A program made the translations under genes and the position numbers. 64,000 nt of DNA from contig CAWJGZ010000004.1 of the NCBI GenBank assembly GCA_963842505.1, forward strand, positions 744,001-808,000, in the 5' to 3' direction. The notes under the pieces were generated by a model. That model saw only the letters and a list, made by a program, of their open reading frames with translations, had not been told where the DNA came from and ran no database searches. Position 1 is the first letter of the stretch. Every line of letters starts with the position of its first letter. The DNA comes from PALSA-129 sp963842505 (GTDB lineage: Bacteria > Acidobacteriota > Terriglobia > Bryobacterales > Bryobacteraceae). Below, piece by piece: positions 46,501-54,149 of the stretch.

Positions 46501-46813
46501 CGGCGACGTCGATGTTGAGGCTGAGGTTGAATTGCAAAGTGATGACGGAGCTGCCATCGGAACTGGTGGAGGTCATCTGCTGCAGGCCGGGCACCTGGCC
46601 GAACTGGCGTTCGAGCGGCGCCGTGACGGAAGAAGCCATCACGTCGGGGCTGGCGCCGGGATAGAACGTGATTACCTGGATGATGGGGTAATCGACTTCC
46701 GGCAAGGCGGAAACCGGCAGCTGCAAGTAGCCCACCGCGCCAGCCAGCAGAATACCGACCATCAGCAAGGAAGTCGCGACCGGCCGTAGAATGAACGTCC
46801 GGGACGGACTCAC
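43541..46813 (-). CDS. mdtB: RND multidrug efflux transporter, MdtB-like, with Ala/Ser/Thr-rich insertion
   Basis: A 1090-residue partner of the MdtC-like pump, about 50 residues longer than usual. The N-terminus (LQLPVSALPEVDYPIIQVITFYPGASP) and proton-relay region (ISTGFVVDDAIVMIENIVRY) are standard. The extra length comes from an Ala/Ser/Thr/Gly-rich stretch at about residues 774-832, within the periplasmic hairpin that normally reads YVR-x(3-5)-VPL just before the second docking part. Its ATG overlaps the stop of the adaptor gene (ATGA). The insertion could alter assembly with MdtC or the adaptor, or be a neutral loop. Confidence 0.93.
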   Translation of the reverse strand: MSPSRTFILRPVATSLLMVGILLAGAVGYLQLPVSALPEVDYPIIQVITFYPGASPDVMASSVTAPLERQFGQVPGLQQMTSTSSDGSSVITLQFNLSLNIDVAEQEVQQSINASGTFLPADLPIPPIYAKTNPADTPILTLALTSEDMPLSKVEDLADTRLAPKISQLPGVGLVSISGGQKPAVRIQANPTALASYGLNLEDLRTALVAANVNQAKGNFDGAHQSYQIGANDQLLSSADYIPLVIAYRNGAPVKLTDVASVVDNAENIRQAAWMNETPAVIMNIQRQPGANIISVVDRIKLLLPQLTNTLPASVTVRILTDRTTTIRASVTDVQFELLLTVALVVMVMFLFLRNLSATVIPAAAVPLSLVGTFGVMYLLGYSLNNLTLMALTISTGFVVDDAIVMIENIVRYIEAGEPAMRAALRGAEQIGFTIVALTISLIAVLIPLLFMGDIVGRLFREFAVTLSVTILVSAIVSLTLTPMMCSKLLKHTPEASQGRLYRASERAFEAVIAFYGRTLQFVLRWRTSTLLVAVGTLALTIYMFERIPKGFFPIQDTGVIQGVSEASQTASFQEMSRLQQQVTKIILTDPAVDSLSSFIGIDGTNTTLNSGRILINLKPLDDRKINASDIIRRLQPQLNEVAGITLFMQPVQDLTVEDRVSRTQFQYTLEDPNADELNSYAPKFLARLQQSSELRDVATDQQVQGLRTRLVFDRDTAARLGITTSTVDQTLYDAYGQREVSTMFTQLNQYHVVLEVKPSFQQNPIDLRNLYIRTGAGSAGTALGMVSGGSSSIATARAGQSAATSAPPTTASTASSAAFGGTTIASSAVFAPTSQVPLGAFSHTENIAVPITVNHQGQFPVITFSFNLAPSASLGDAVKAVNQAKKDIGMPLGVQAAFQGSAQAFQASLADEPILILAALVTVYIVLGVLYESYIHPVTILSTLPSAGVGALLALNICHYDFSVIALIGMVLLIGIVGKNAIMMIDFALDAERKEGRPPGEAIYQACLLRFRPIMMTTMAALLGAVPLAFGSGTGSELRKPLGITIIGGLCISQLLTLYTTPVIYLFFDRLARRVSHRSANAMEPLPAE

Positions 46814-48090
46814 TTCTTCTTCCCTCCGGATCTGGCGGCGGGTTGGCCAGATGTGGCGGCGGGTTGCTCATCGGCGATCTGGGCGCGGACCTGCGCGCCT
46901 TCGACCAGCCGGTCCACACCCGTCATGACGACGACCTCTCCGGGTGCGATGCCCGAAGTGATTTCCGTTGCGTCGCCCTGCGTGACACCCTCGGTGATGG
47001 AACGGTCGGTCACGGTGGAATCGTCTTTCACTACCCAAACGTATTCGGTAGTGCTGGTTCGCTGGATGGCCGCGGTTGGGATGAGGGTGACGCCGGACTT
47101 CTCTTCCACCAGCAGATGCACGTTGACGAACTGGTTGGGGAAGAGCGAGTTGTCCTTGTTGTCAAAAGTGGCACGCAGGCGCAGGGTACCGGTGGACGGA
47201 TCGATCTGGTTGTCGACGCTGGTGAGGGTTCCGGTGGCGAGCTTCTGGTGATCGGCGCGGTCATAGGCATCCGTGCGGAGGTGCTGGCCGGCGTTGAGCT
47301 TACGAAGAACCACGGGCAGTTGATCCTCGGCGAGCGGGAACAGCGCGCTGATGGGTTGAATCTGGGTAATGACCAGCAAGCCATTGGTGTCGGAGGCATG
47401 GACGATGTTGCCGGGATCCACCAGACGCAACCCGATGCGGCCGGTGATCGGCGAGGTGATCTTGCAGTAATTCAGATTCACTTTGTCCATGTCAATTACG
47501 CCCTGGTCGGTTCTCACGGCGCCCTCAGCCTGATGCACTGTGGCGATCTGGGTGGCGTAGATCTGTTCCTGAATGGCGTTTTGCTTGAGCAGTTTGTCGT
47601 AGCGGTCCAGATCGACGCGGGCATTGTCCAGCATGGCCTGGTCCTTGATCAACTGGCCCTCGGCCTGCTCCAACGCGGCTTGATACGGGCGGGGATCGAG
47701 CTCCAGCAGCAAGTCGCCTTCATGGACCAAGTCGCCTTCCTTGTAATGGATGGCCATCAACTGGCCATCCACGCGGCTCTTCACTGTAACGGTATAGATA
47801 GGGGTGACGGAGCCATAGCCGGGATAGTAGACGCCGATACTCCCCTTGTAAGCGCGCGCAGCCACCACGGGGGTAGCGCCTCCGCCCTTTTTTTGGCTCT
47901 TGGCAGGCACGGCAACCGAGCCGGCGGAGGCACTGTTGCCCCGCTGCCAAAAGACGAAGGCAGCCGCCGCCACAGCGAGCAAAATAATCAGCACAACTCT
48001 TTTCCCCCAGCGGGCGTGGGGCTTGGGTGTTTGCGGCGCTTCAGCGGTCGGGGTTGGGGCGCCGGGACGATTTACTGTTTCAGACGACAT
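46810..48090 (-). CDS. mdtA: RND periplasmic adaptor (membrane fusion protein), MdtA-like
   Basis: A 426-residue adaptor. A cytoplasmic N-terminal tail rich in Pro is followed by one transmembrane helix (VVLIILLAVAAAAFVFW, about residues 31-47), the biotin-lipoyl half-domain VKSRVDGQLMAIHYKEGDLV, an alpha-hairpin, the second lipoyl half CKITSPITGRIGLRLVDPGNIV, and beta-barrel and membrane-proximal domains, ending in a charged Lys/Gly tail. It links MdtBC to the outer-membrane channel. It is the first gene of the operon; a direct repeat TTTAGTA lies just upstream of its ATG. Confidence 0.93.
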   Translation of the reverse strand: MSSETVNRPGAPTPTAEAPQTPKPHARWGKRVVLIILLAVAAAAFVFWQRGNSASAGSVAVPAKSQKKGGGATPVVAARAYKGSIGVYYPGYGSVTPIYTVTVKSRVDGQLMAIHYKEGDLVHEGDLLLELDPRPYQAALEQAEGQLIKDQAMLDNARVDLDRYDKLLKQNAIQEQIYATQIATVHQAEGAVRTDQGVIDMDKVNLNYCKITSPITGRIGLRLVDPGNIVHASDTNGLLVITQIQPISALFPLAEDQLPVVLRKLNAGQHLRTDAYDRADHQKLATGTLTSVDNQIDPSTGTLRLRATFDNKDNSLFPNQFVNVHLLVEEKSGVTLIPTAAIQRTSTTEYVWVVKDDSTVTDRSITEGVTQGDATEITSGIAPGEVVVMTGVDRLVEGAQVRAQIADEQPAATSGQPAARSGGKKK

Positions 48091-48096
48091 AGGTGC

Positions 48097-48117
48097 TACT
48101 AAATAAATGGTACTAAA
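48097..48117 (-). promoter_or_regulatory. Direct repeat TTTAGTA upstream of mdtA
   Basis: Reading the minus strand, TTTAGTA occurs twice with a 14-base period, ending seven bases before the mdtA ATG. Similar TAGTA-core sequences precede several other genes in the window. This is a possible repressor site for the efflux operon. Confidence 0.4.
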
Positions 48118-48301
48118 TCCGATGGTTTTAGCGCCCCCTCCCGTTGCTACGCAGGAGTGTGGGAGGTAGCTAAACTCAGAGAGTGTTCTATACGGTTAGC
48201 TGGCGCGTTCTACGACCATTTTACCTCCCGGACGGTGGCCAAATGGGGCAAATCTCGGTCGAATGGTGGAGGCTCTTTGGAGCTATTGCGCTAGACCGGA
48301 C

Positions 48302-48349
48302 AAAAACAAAGAGCACCATCCGGAACCCCTGGGCAAGGGTCGGATGGTG
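48302..48349 (-). terminator. Rho-independent terminator of the PEP-CTERM gene
   Basis: On the minus strand the arms CACCATCCG and CGGATGGTG (48341-48349 and 48314-48322) enclose a further GACCC/GGGTT-type inner pairing, and the T-rich run CTCTTTGTTTTTG follows. It lies about 35 bases after the stop of the gene at 48386. Confidence 0.8.
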
Positions 48350-48385
48350 GTCTTCGCAGTCCGGCGGCAGGAGGTGAATGGGTGG

Positions 48386-49177
48386 TCAGCGTTGCGCGAG
48401 CTTGCGCCGGATAAGTAGCGCCAGGCCGGAGCTGAACAGTAGAAGCGAGCCGGGCTCGGGAGCGTTCGAAAGGTTAAAGTTATCCATGAAGCCGTCGTCG
48501 TTTTCGTTCGGCGGCCCACCGAAACCGTCAAAGATGCTATCGGAGTACGCAGACACGGTCGCTCCGTTGCAGGGTCCGGAATTATTACCGCAGAAAGGCG
48601 CGCCAGACTGCACCAGAGACCCATTCAGATAGAAGCTGTACGTCTGCGAAGTCATGTTGAACAGAAAATTGAAATTGTTCCAGACGTTCAGGGCGATGGT
48701 GCCGACCTGTGGGAAGTCGCCGGTGATGAGGATGACATCGTCGGTGGCGGGGAAGGTGGCATCGGGATAGAGGTCAACGCCGCCAATGAACCCAGTCAAG
48801 CCCGCGCCCGTTGCTGCAAACTGCCACCCACCCTCGGTGGAACTGCTGGAGATATAAATCTCAGCCGAAAGATCGATTAGTGGGCCGCTGGGCGAATCGG
48901 TGTGGTAGGGGCCGGACTGGCCATCGCTGCCGGGGCCATTCACAAAGACCGCCTGGGAACCGGAATAAGCAAAAAAACTTTCCACCGTGGTGATGGTGGA
49001 ACCAAATACCGACCAGCCATCCTGCCCGGCCAGATTGCCGGTAGAGAAGGGGGGATTTTCAAATCCGGTAGCGTAGACCGTTCCGGCATGCGCTGCCGGG
49101 ACGGGAATCAAAGCCAGCAAGGCCAGTCCAAAAGCCCAGCGGGCCATTTTCCCGAGCGGGGCGGTAAGGGAAAGCAT
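48386..49177 (-). CDS. PEP-CTERM sorted secreted protein
   Basis: A 263-residue protein with a Sec signal peptide (ARWAFGLALLALIPVPAAHAG) and a C-terminal sorting tail made of the APEPGS motif, one hydrophobic helix (LLLFSSGLALLI) and a basic end (RRKLAQR). This is the PEP-CTERM signal recognised by exosortase in exopolysaccharide-producing Gram-negative bacteria. The middle is beta-rich (TVYATGFENPPFS to MDNFNLSN), like a concanavalin-type extracellular domain. The ATG at 49177 has GGAGG eight bases upstream; the frame is open further. A strong terminator follows. No exosortase gene lies in the window. Confidence 0.88.
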   Translation of the reverse strand: MLSLTAPLGKMARWAFGLALLALIPVPAAHAGTVYATGFENPPFSTGNLAGQDGWSVFGSTITTVESFFAYSGSQAVFVNGPGSDGQSGPYHTDSPSGPLIDLSAEIYISSSSTEGGWQFAATGAGLTGFIGGVDLYPDATFPATDDVILITGDFPQVGTIALNVWNNFNFLFNMTSQTYSFYLNGSLVQSGAPFCGNNSGPCNGATVSAYSDSIFDGFGGPPNENDDGFMDNFNLSNAPEPGSLLLFSSGLALLIRRKLAQR

Positions 49178-49277
49178 CCAGTTCTCCTCCGTTTGAGGGA
49201 GTATACCAAGGCTTTTATGAGGATGCCAGTCCACCGAATTGAGTCGCCTAAAATGTCACCAGGAAGGACTCGGATGC

Positions 49278-49297
49278 GCCAAATGAAAATGTAACCC
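49278..49297 (+). repeat. Left inner inverted repeat of the DDE insertion sequence
   Basis: The 20-base sequence GCCAAATGAAAATGTAACCC lies about 40 bases upstream of the transposase start. It is an exact inverted match to 50682-50701. Confidence 0.85.
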
Positions 49298-49334
49298 GAA
49301 AGGGTGCGAAACATGGCACCCATGAAAGGTGGAC

Positions 49335-50555
49335 ATGAACGCGCGCAGACAGTATTTGGAGGAGCTCGGCAAGGAGTACCACCGAGCCGACGAGAAGGGC
49401 CGGAGCCGGTTGCTCGATGAAGCTGAGAAACGTACCGGGCTAAACCGGAAGTACTTGATCCGGGTGTTGAACCACCCGCGTCAGCCAGGGCCGCGGAAGC
49501 GGCGCCAGCGGCGAGCAGAGTATGGGGCGGCGGTGGTGACGGCACTGGTGGAGGTGTGGGACATCTTCGAACAGCCGTGCGGAGAGCGGATGACGGCGGT
49601 GCTGAGAAGCGAACTGGACCGGTTGCGGAAACTCGGGGAACTGCGTTGCAGCAACGCGGTGGCCGGGCAGTTGCAGGAGATCTCGGCCAGGACGATTGAC
49701 CGCGTGCTGGGGCGGGAGAAGCGCATCCGGCATTTGCGGCGCAACCGCAACCCCAACGTACAGCGGCTGATCTATCAGAAGGTGCCGGTGAAGGTGGCAG
49801 CGGAGTGGGACACCAGCGAGATTGGCAATGTGCAGGTGGACTTCGTGGCGCACTGCGGACGCTCGACGGGCGGGGACTACATTCATACGATCTCGGCCGT
49901 GGACATCGCCACCAACTGGTGGGAAGGCCAGGCGATCGCCGTCCGGTCGCAGCAGGCGGCCAAGCAGGGGCTGAGCCAAATCCGGGATCGGGTGCCGTTT
50001 CCAATTCGGGAACTACATCCGGACAACGATTCGGCCCTGGTGAATGATCTGCTGTGGGACTGGACGCAGCAGGAGAAGATCCGGCTGTCGCGGTCCCGGC
50101 CGTACAAGAAGAACGACAACGCCTGGGTAGAGCAGAAGAACTGGACGCACGTGCGCAAGGTGGTGGGGTACCGGCGCTTCGACACGACCCGGGAATTGCG
50201 GCTGTTGAATGAGATCTACGCGGAGCTGCGATTGTACAAGAACTTCTGTCTGCCCACGATCCGGCTGAAGAGCAAGGAACGTGTGGAGGGGCGGATCAAG
50301 CGGAAGTACGACAAGCCGGCGACGCCCTACCAACGATTGATGGAATCGAGCCAACTCGCCGGCAAGATGAAGCGGGAGTTGCGGAGGATCTATGAGAGCC
50401 TGAATCCGGCAGCTTTGTACCGACGGATCACCGCATTGCGCGAGCAACTGGAAGAGGCCAGCGCCGGCAAGTTGGAAGGATATGGCAAGCCGTCATACCG
50501 GGGTCTGGCGATCCGCATCAGCAAGCGCCGCAACCCAGTGGCGGCCACCGCGTGA
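49335..50555 (+). CDS. DDE (rve-type) transposase/integrase
   Basis: A 406-residue transposase with an N-terminal helix-turn-helix region (RLLDEAEKRTGLNRKYLIRVLN) and a retroviral-integrase-like catalytic core. The acidic triad is visible: Asp in GNVQVDFVAHCG, Asp in LHPDNDSALVND and Glu in DNAWVEQKNW. The C-terminal part is basic and helical. It catalyses cut-and-paste or copy-type movement of the element that carries it. The frame is complete and undamaged, so the element may still be mobile. I chose the ATG at 49335 (AAGG five bases upstream) over a GTG at 49329. The IS family could not be fixed by eye. Confidence 0.88.
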   Translation: MNARRQYLEELGKEYHRADEKGRSRLLDEAEKRTGLNRKYLIRVLNHPRQPGPRKRRQRRAEYGAAVVTALVEVWDIFEQPCGERMTAVLRSELDRLRKLGELRCSNAVAGQLQEISARTIDRVLGREKRIRHLRRNRNPNVQRLIYQKVPVKVAAEWDTSEIGNVQVDFVAHCGRSTGGDYIHTISAVDIATNWWEGQAIAVRSQQAAKQGLSQIRDRVPFPIRELHPDNDSALVNDLLWDWTQQEKIRLSRSRPYKKNDNAWVEQKNWTHVRKVVGYRRFDTTRELRLLNEIYAELRLYKNFCLPTIRLKSKERVEGRIKRKYDKPATPYQRLMESSQLAGKMKRELRRIYESLNPAALYRRITALREQLEEASAGKLEGYGKPSYRGLAIRISKRRNPVAATA

Positions 50556-50681
50556 ACCGCGAGGTGCCAACGGGGCTGCGCCCCGAAAACCTTCCCCTGA
50601 AAGAAAGGCACGGGGGCATCGTAGCCCTCCCTTTGGTCGGGACCGGGATATACACGTTGTTCGGGTGCTCATCGCGCCCTT

Positions 50682-50701
50682 GGGTTACATTTTCATTTGG
50701 C
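50682..50701 (-). repeat. Right inner inverted repeat of the DDE insertion sequence
   Basis: This is the exact reverse complement of the 20-base repeat at 49278-49297, lying about 125 bases after the transposase stop. Confidence 0.85.
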
Positions 50702-50766
50702 TGAACCGAGACCGGTTTGGGTTACATCGTTAAATGGCTTGACAGGGTCCAAAAACTCCGAATTAG

Positions 50767-50967
50767 TACTATATTGACCCCAAAAGATCTATTTTGGACA
50801 GCCTGCGGGCAGCCTACTTGGCCGGCATCAGCCCCAGACCGGGAGTCGATGAAACTTCCACCCTGAACAGATCCACGACTCCCGAGCTGGCCACTACCGC
50901 GCTGATGGGGATTGGTTTGGCGCTCTTGCCTCTGGCTTTCCGCCGTTTCAAGAGTCAGTCGGTCTGA
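50767..50967 (+). pseudogene. Orphan PEP-CTERM tail, remnant of a lost gene
   Basis: Reading from 50767 to a TGA at 50965-50967 gives 66 residues without an ATG start. The last part has the form STTPELATTALMGIG, then a hydrophobic run and the basic end FRRFKSQSV. This is a PEP-CTERM-like sorting tail, with PEL in place of PEP. The body of the protein is missing: an in-frame TAG precedes it, and the DDE insertion sequence ends at about 50757. It is best read as the 3' end of a secreted-protein gene whose 5' part was lost. A tiny protein starting at TTG 50794 is less likely. Confidence 0.55.
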
Positions 50968-50996
50968 CCGCGCCTCACTTTGAATCGGCCGGCTCT

Positions 50997-52739
50997 CTAA
51001 GGCTGAACTTCGACGGGCTGGGAAGACGCAGTCAGCTTGCCCGTGAGTGGTTCTTCCACGACGGTGCGCAGGCGGTACCTGCCGGGCAAGGCCGGCAGAG
51101 TCAAATTGGCATTCAGACCGTTGGCCAGCCGGTTGAAGGTCTCCTCTTTCAGGGCGAATGACGCATCGGTTTCCGCGCCCACCACGAATGCGTTATTTTC
51201 GTCGAAGAGTGCGGCAACGAAGACCAGTTGCAGGTTGCGCACGCCGGCGGCATAGGTGAATCGCAGGTGCGGCACATCCAAGTGCAGCACGACGCGCATT
51301 CCGGACTTGTCCGCGGGCGTCACCGCGGACGCGCCGGCCGCTTGCACCGGCAGGTCATCGAGAGCGGTTTCGGATAGAATTTCCTTGTCGATGCGGCGCT
51401 CCGGAGCGGGAGGCTGGGAACGGCTGGACGCGGCGAAATAGCCGGGACGGGCCTGAACCTGGTAATGACCTGGGGTTTTCAGCCGCACTTTCAGGGCGTG
51501 GTATTTGTTGTTGAGATCTTCCGCGGGCGAAAAGCCCAGGATGTAAGAGAATTCGGGGACCAGGCCGAGCTCGCGGAATCCCAGATCGATATCGTTATTG
51601 TTGTGAAAAAACAGGCCCCCGGTCGCCGTGGAGAGAACCGCCATGGTGTCGTTGCTGCTCCATTCCGGGAACGTGCCCAACATCTGGCGGTATTGGAGTG
51701 AGCGCACAGTGGTCACCACCGAGGGAAGAGGCGGACCGCTGCTGTCTTCCGTGTAGAGCCCTTTGGTATCGAGCGCGTTAAGGACTACGTCGGCGTGCAA
51801 GGCCCGCGGAATGAGGGCGTCGAGTTCCTGCTCCAGGGTGCGGGTCAGAAAGCCCGAGGAGGCGTATATCAGAGCTCGCCTGCCGGGCATTTTGGCCATG
51901 AAATCCACAATGGTAGAGAGGGCGCTCAAGCTGAAAAGAGAGTCGGCGCGGACCTCTTCCCAAAGGTTGCGGGCCAGCATAGCTACCGCGGTCGGGCAAT
52001 TTGGATCGCGCAAGTAGCAGAATCCGCAGCTCTGGGCTTCTTCAACCTTGATCTGCAGCAGCGTGGGGTCCTGATGATCGGTGATGATAAATGCTTCGTA
52101 GGGGGTGATACTGGGGCAAACAGGCAGGACGGGCCGGCGATTCCGGAAGCTTAGTTGGTCGATGGCATCACTCAACTTGGCGACGTCAGTGGTGAATGGC
52201 AGGACGAGCCCCCGGGAAATGAAAAAGATTCCCACGCGGTCGTCGGCTTGCAGGCCTTGTTTCAAGAAGCGACGGGCGGCCGCCTGGACGGAGGACAGGT
52301 CGGCCACGGGCATGTGGAGGTCGTCGAAGACCAAGCCGAGGTAGCGCGGCGGCCTTTGCATCGCAAGTGGTGCGGGAGGCTGCGTCGCGGAGGAAGCGCT
52401 TGCCGGCTTAGGCTCAGCGGGGGCTGCCGGGACGGTGCGGTTCTCGGCTGAGAACGCGGTGATGTCGCGATGCTCGCCCGCATCTTCGATTCCGAAACTG
52501 TCCCGGGTGAGTCCACCGACGGAGTGGCCCAGGGCATCGCGGACCACGACGCCGACCTCGACCAGCCGCGTCTCCACGGTGAGCGTCGGACGCAAGGGCG
52601 GCCAATAAACCTTGGTGCGGAGCTGCAACTCCTCCGGCGGGACGCCCTGCCGCGCGAGAAGCATCGCGGCAAATGCCGCCAGACAGGAAATGCGCTTGAG
52701 GGGCCTCAATACCGAGCCGGGGTTGCCGTTTGGCTTCAT
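50997..52739 (-). CDS. Acidobacterial VWFA-related domain protein (TIGR03436)
   Basis: A 580-residue protein with an N-terminal hydrophobic leader (ISCLAAFAAMLLARQG) and the typical TIGR03436 layout. A beta domain (VETRLVEVGVVVRDALGHSVGGLTRDSFGIEDAG) is followed by a von Willebrand A-like domain starting at RYLGLVFDDLHM, with VGIFFISRGLVLPFT and ALIYASSGFL, and a C-terminal beta part ending in VRLKTPGHYQVQARPGYF and beyond. The metal-site DxSxS motif is degenerate (FDDLH), as usual in this family. It is probably periplasmic or surface-exposed; its function is unknown. It stands alone. The ATAGTAAA direct repeat lies just upstream. Confidence 0.85.
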   Translation of the reverse strand: MKPNGNPGSVLRPLKRISCLAAFAAMLLARQGVPPEELQLRTKVYWPPLRPTLTVETRLVEVGVVVRDALGHSVGGLTRDSFGIEDAGEHRDITAFSAENRTVPAAPAEPKPASASSATQPPAPLAMQRPPRYLGLVFDDLHMPVADLSSVQAAARRFLKQGLQADDRVGIFFISRGLVLPFTTDVAKLSDAIDQLSFRNRRPVLPVCPSITPYEAFIITDHQDPTLLQIKVEEAQSCGFCYLRDPNCPTAVAMLARNLWEEVRADSLFSLSALSTIVDFMAKMPGRRALIYASSGFLTRTLEQELDALIPRALHADVVLNALDTKGLYTEDSSGPPLPSVVTTVRSLQYRQMLGTFPEWSSNDTMAVLSTATGGLFFHNNNDIDLGFRELGLVPEFSYILGFSPAEDLNNKYHALKVRLKTPGHYQVQARPGYFAASSRSQPPAPERRIDKEILSETALDDLPVQAAGASAVTPADKSGMRVVLHLDVPHLRFTYAAGVRNLQLVFVAALFDENNAFVVGAETDASFALKEETFNRLANGLNANLTLPALPGRYRLRTVVEEPLTGKLTASSQPVEVQP

Positions 52740-52762
52740 GGCTGCGTCCTTCGCGGATTCAG

Positions 52763-52788
52763 TTTACTATATTAAGTCCTTTTACTAT
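52763..52788 (-). promoter_or_regulatory. Direct repeat ATAGTAAA upstream of the VWFA-related gene
   Basis: On the minus strand ATAGTAAA occurs twice with an 18-base period, 24-49 bases upstream of the ATG at 52739. It shares the TAGTA core with motifs upstream of mdtA, msrP and the NarL-type regulator. It is a candidate operator. Confidence 0.4.
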
Positions 52789-52934
52789 CTTTATCGACGG
52801 TTACAACAGCTTAGGCTGCCCGGGGTGTTTCGCGCAACCGGTCCAAGCACGCGTGGATCTCTCCCACTTCTAGTTTCAGTTCCACTGAGTTTGGTCTCTT
52901 TGTGTGCGACCCCGGACTGCCTCGCCTCGCGGTG

Positions 52935-54035
52935 CTATTTTGCTGCCGTCAGGCCTAACCCGGGAGTCTTGGGAAGAATGAGCTTGCCTTTTTCCACCCG
53001 CACGCCGTGGAAAGGATCATTCGAGATCAGCAGATTGCCGTCGAGATCGGCGTAATCGACCAGCGGGGAAAGGTGCGCGGCGGCGGTCACCGAAACGGAA
53101 CTCGACACCATGCAGCCGAGCATGGTCTTCATGCCGAGGGCCTTGGCGATCTGGATCATGCGGCAGGCTTCCAACATGCCACCGCTCTTATCGAGCTTGA
53201 CGTTGACGCCGTCGAAGGCGTCGCGCAGCTTGGGGATGTCGCTCGCGCGCTGGCAGGCTTCGTCGGCGATCACGGGGATGTGCACGCGGCTGCGCACCCA
53301 GCGGGTTTCCTCGATCATTTCTGCGGGCATGGGCTGCTCGATGAACTCGACGCCCATTTTTTCGAGCCAGTTGATCTTCCGGACGGCTTCTTCCTTATCG
53401 GTCCAGCCCTCATTGGCATCCACGCGCAGCGGTTTTTTGGTGACGCTGCGCACGGCTTCGATGGTGGGCTCGTCGGTGGAGAGCCCAACCTTCACTTTGA
53501 GGATGGGAAAATCTTCGGCCTCGCGGGTCTTCTGTTTGGTAATTTCCGGCGTGTCTATTCCGATGGAGAATGTGGTCAGCGGAGTATCGGCGGGGTCGAG
53601 GCCGAAATAGGTATAGAGCGGGATGTTAAGCTTCTGGCCGACCCAGTCCATCAGGGCAATATCGATAGCGGCCTTGCCCGCCCATTCGCCCGGCACACGC
53701 TGGAAGACCTTCGCCATGATCTTGGAGAACTGCATGGGGTCGGAGGAAAGCAGGAGGTCGCGGACGCTCTCGGCGGCTTTCTGCGCGCCGGTTGCGTCTT
53801 CGTGGTAGCGAACGATGGGCGCGCCTTCGCCGTGCCCGGTGATGCCATCGCGGGTGTAGGCGGTGTGCAGCGTATCCCGATACTGGCTGGACGACATCGT
53901 GGTGGTCCAGGTGTGTTGCAGGTTCAGCCGCACAATCCTGGTTGTGAAGGCGGGCGCCGCCGCCCCACCAGCCACGTTCATTCCACTCATCGCGCTCATG
54001 GCCGCTCCGGCGGCCAGGAAGTCCCGTCGCTTCAT
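52935..54035 (-). CDS. Dipeptide epimerase-like enolase-superfamily protein, Tat-exported
   Basis: A 366-residue enolase-superfamily enzyme of the muconate-lactonizing subgroup, closest in motif to L-Ala-D/L-Glu (dipeptide) epimerases. The acid-base lysines are Lys180 and Lys182 (LKVKVG), the Mg ligands Asp206 (VDANEGW), Glu233 (EQPMP) and Asp258 (IADEA), and the opposite-face lysine is in VKLDKSGG (about 280-283). The N-terminus is a twin-arginine leader (MKRRDFLAAGAAM), unusual because characterised epimerases are cytoplasmic. The enzyme may therefore act on periplasmic peptides from cell-wall turnover. It lies about 115 bases downstream of the NDH-2 gene on the same strand. Confidence 0.85.
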   Translation of the reverse strand: MKRRDFLAAGAAMSAMSGMNVAGGAAAPAFTTRIVRLNLQHTWTTTMSSSQYRDTLHTAYTRDGITGHGEGAPIVRYHEDATGAQKAAESVRDLLLSSDPMQFSKIMAKVFQRVPGEWAGKAAIDIALMDWVGQKLNIPLYTYFGLDPADTPLTTFSIGIDTPEITKQKTREAEDFPILKVKVGLSTDEPTIEAVRSVTKKPLRVDANEGWTDKEEAVRKINWLEKMGVEFIEQPMPAEMIEETRWVRSRVHIPVIADEACQRASDIPKLRDAFDGVNVKLDKSGGMLEACRMIQIAKALGMKTMLGCMVSSSVSVTAAAHLSPLVDYADLDGNLLISNDPFHGVRVEKGKLILPKTPGLGLTAAK

Positions 54036-54149
54036 GATGTCATTCTCCCCGCAATTCGATTCGGATCAGACCCAAGCATAACGCCGCGCGTGCCGGCGTG
54101 GAAGAAGCGCGGCGCCGCTTCCGGATAGCGGCTTTAGCGACTTGGAAAC

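Larger units (their letters stand above)
49241..50757 (+). mobile_element. DDE insertion sequence with doubled terminal inverted repeats
   Basis: One transposase gene is bounded by inverted repeats. The inner 20-base repeat GCCAAATGAAAATGTAACCC is perfect (49278-49297, and reversed at 50682-50701). An outer, less perfect copy pairs the regions around 49243-49260 and 50718-50743. CCGAATT directly precedes the element (49234-49240) and recurs at 50758-50764, so it may be a seven-base target duplication; if so, the right end lies at 50757. The element sits between the promoter side of the PEP-CTERM gene and an orphan PEP-CTERM tail. The exact ends are uncertain by about 15 bases. Confidence 0.75.

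Noticed and set aside
52612..53055. Plus-strand frame of 147 codons between the VWFA gene and the epimerase gene
   Set aside because: It overlaps both well-supported minus-strand genes and has no recognisable protein features.
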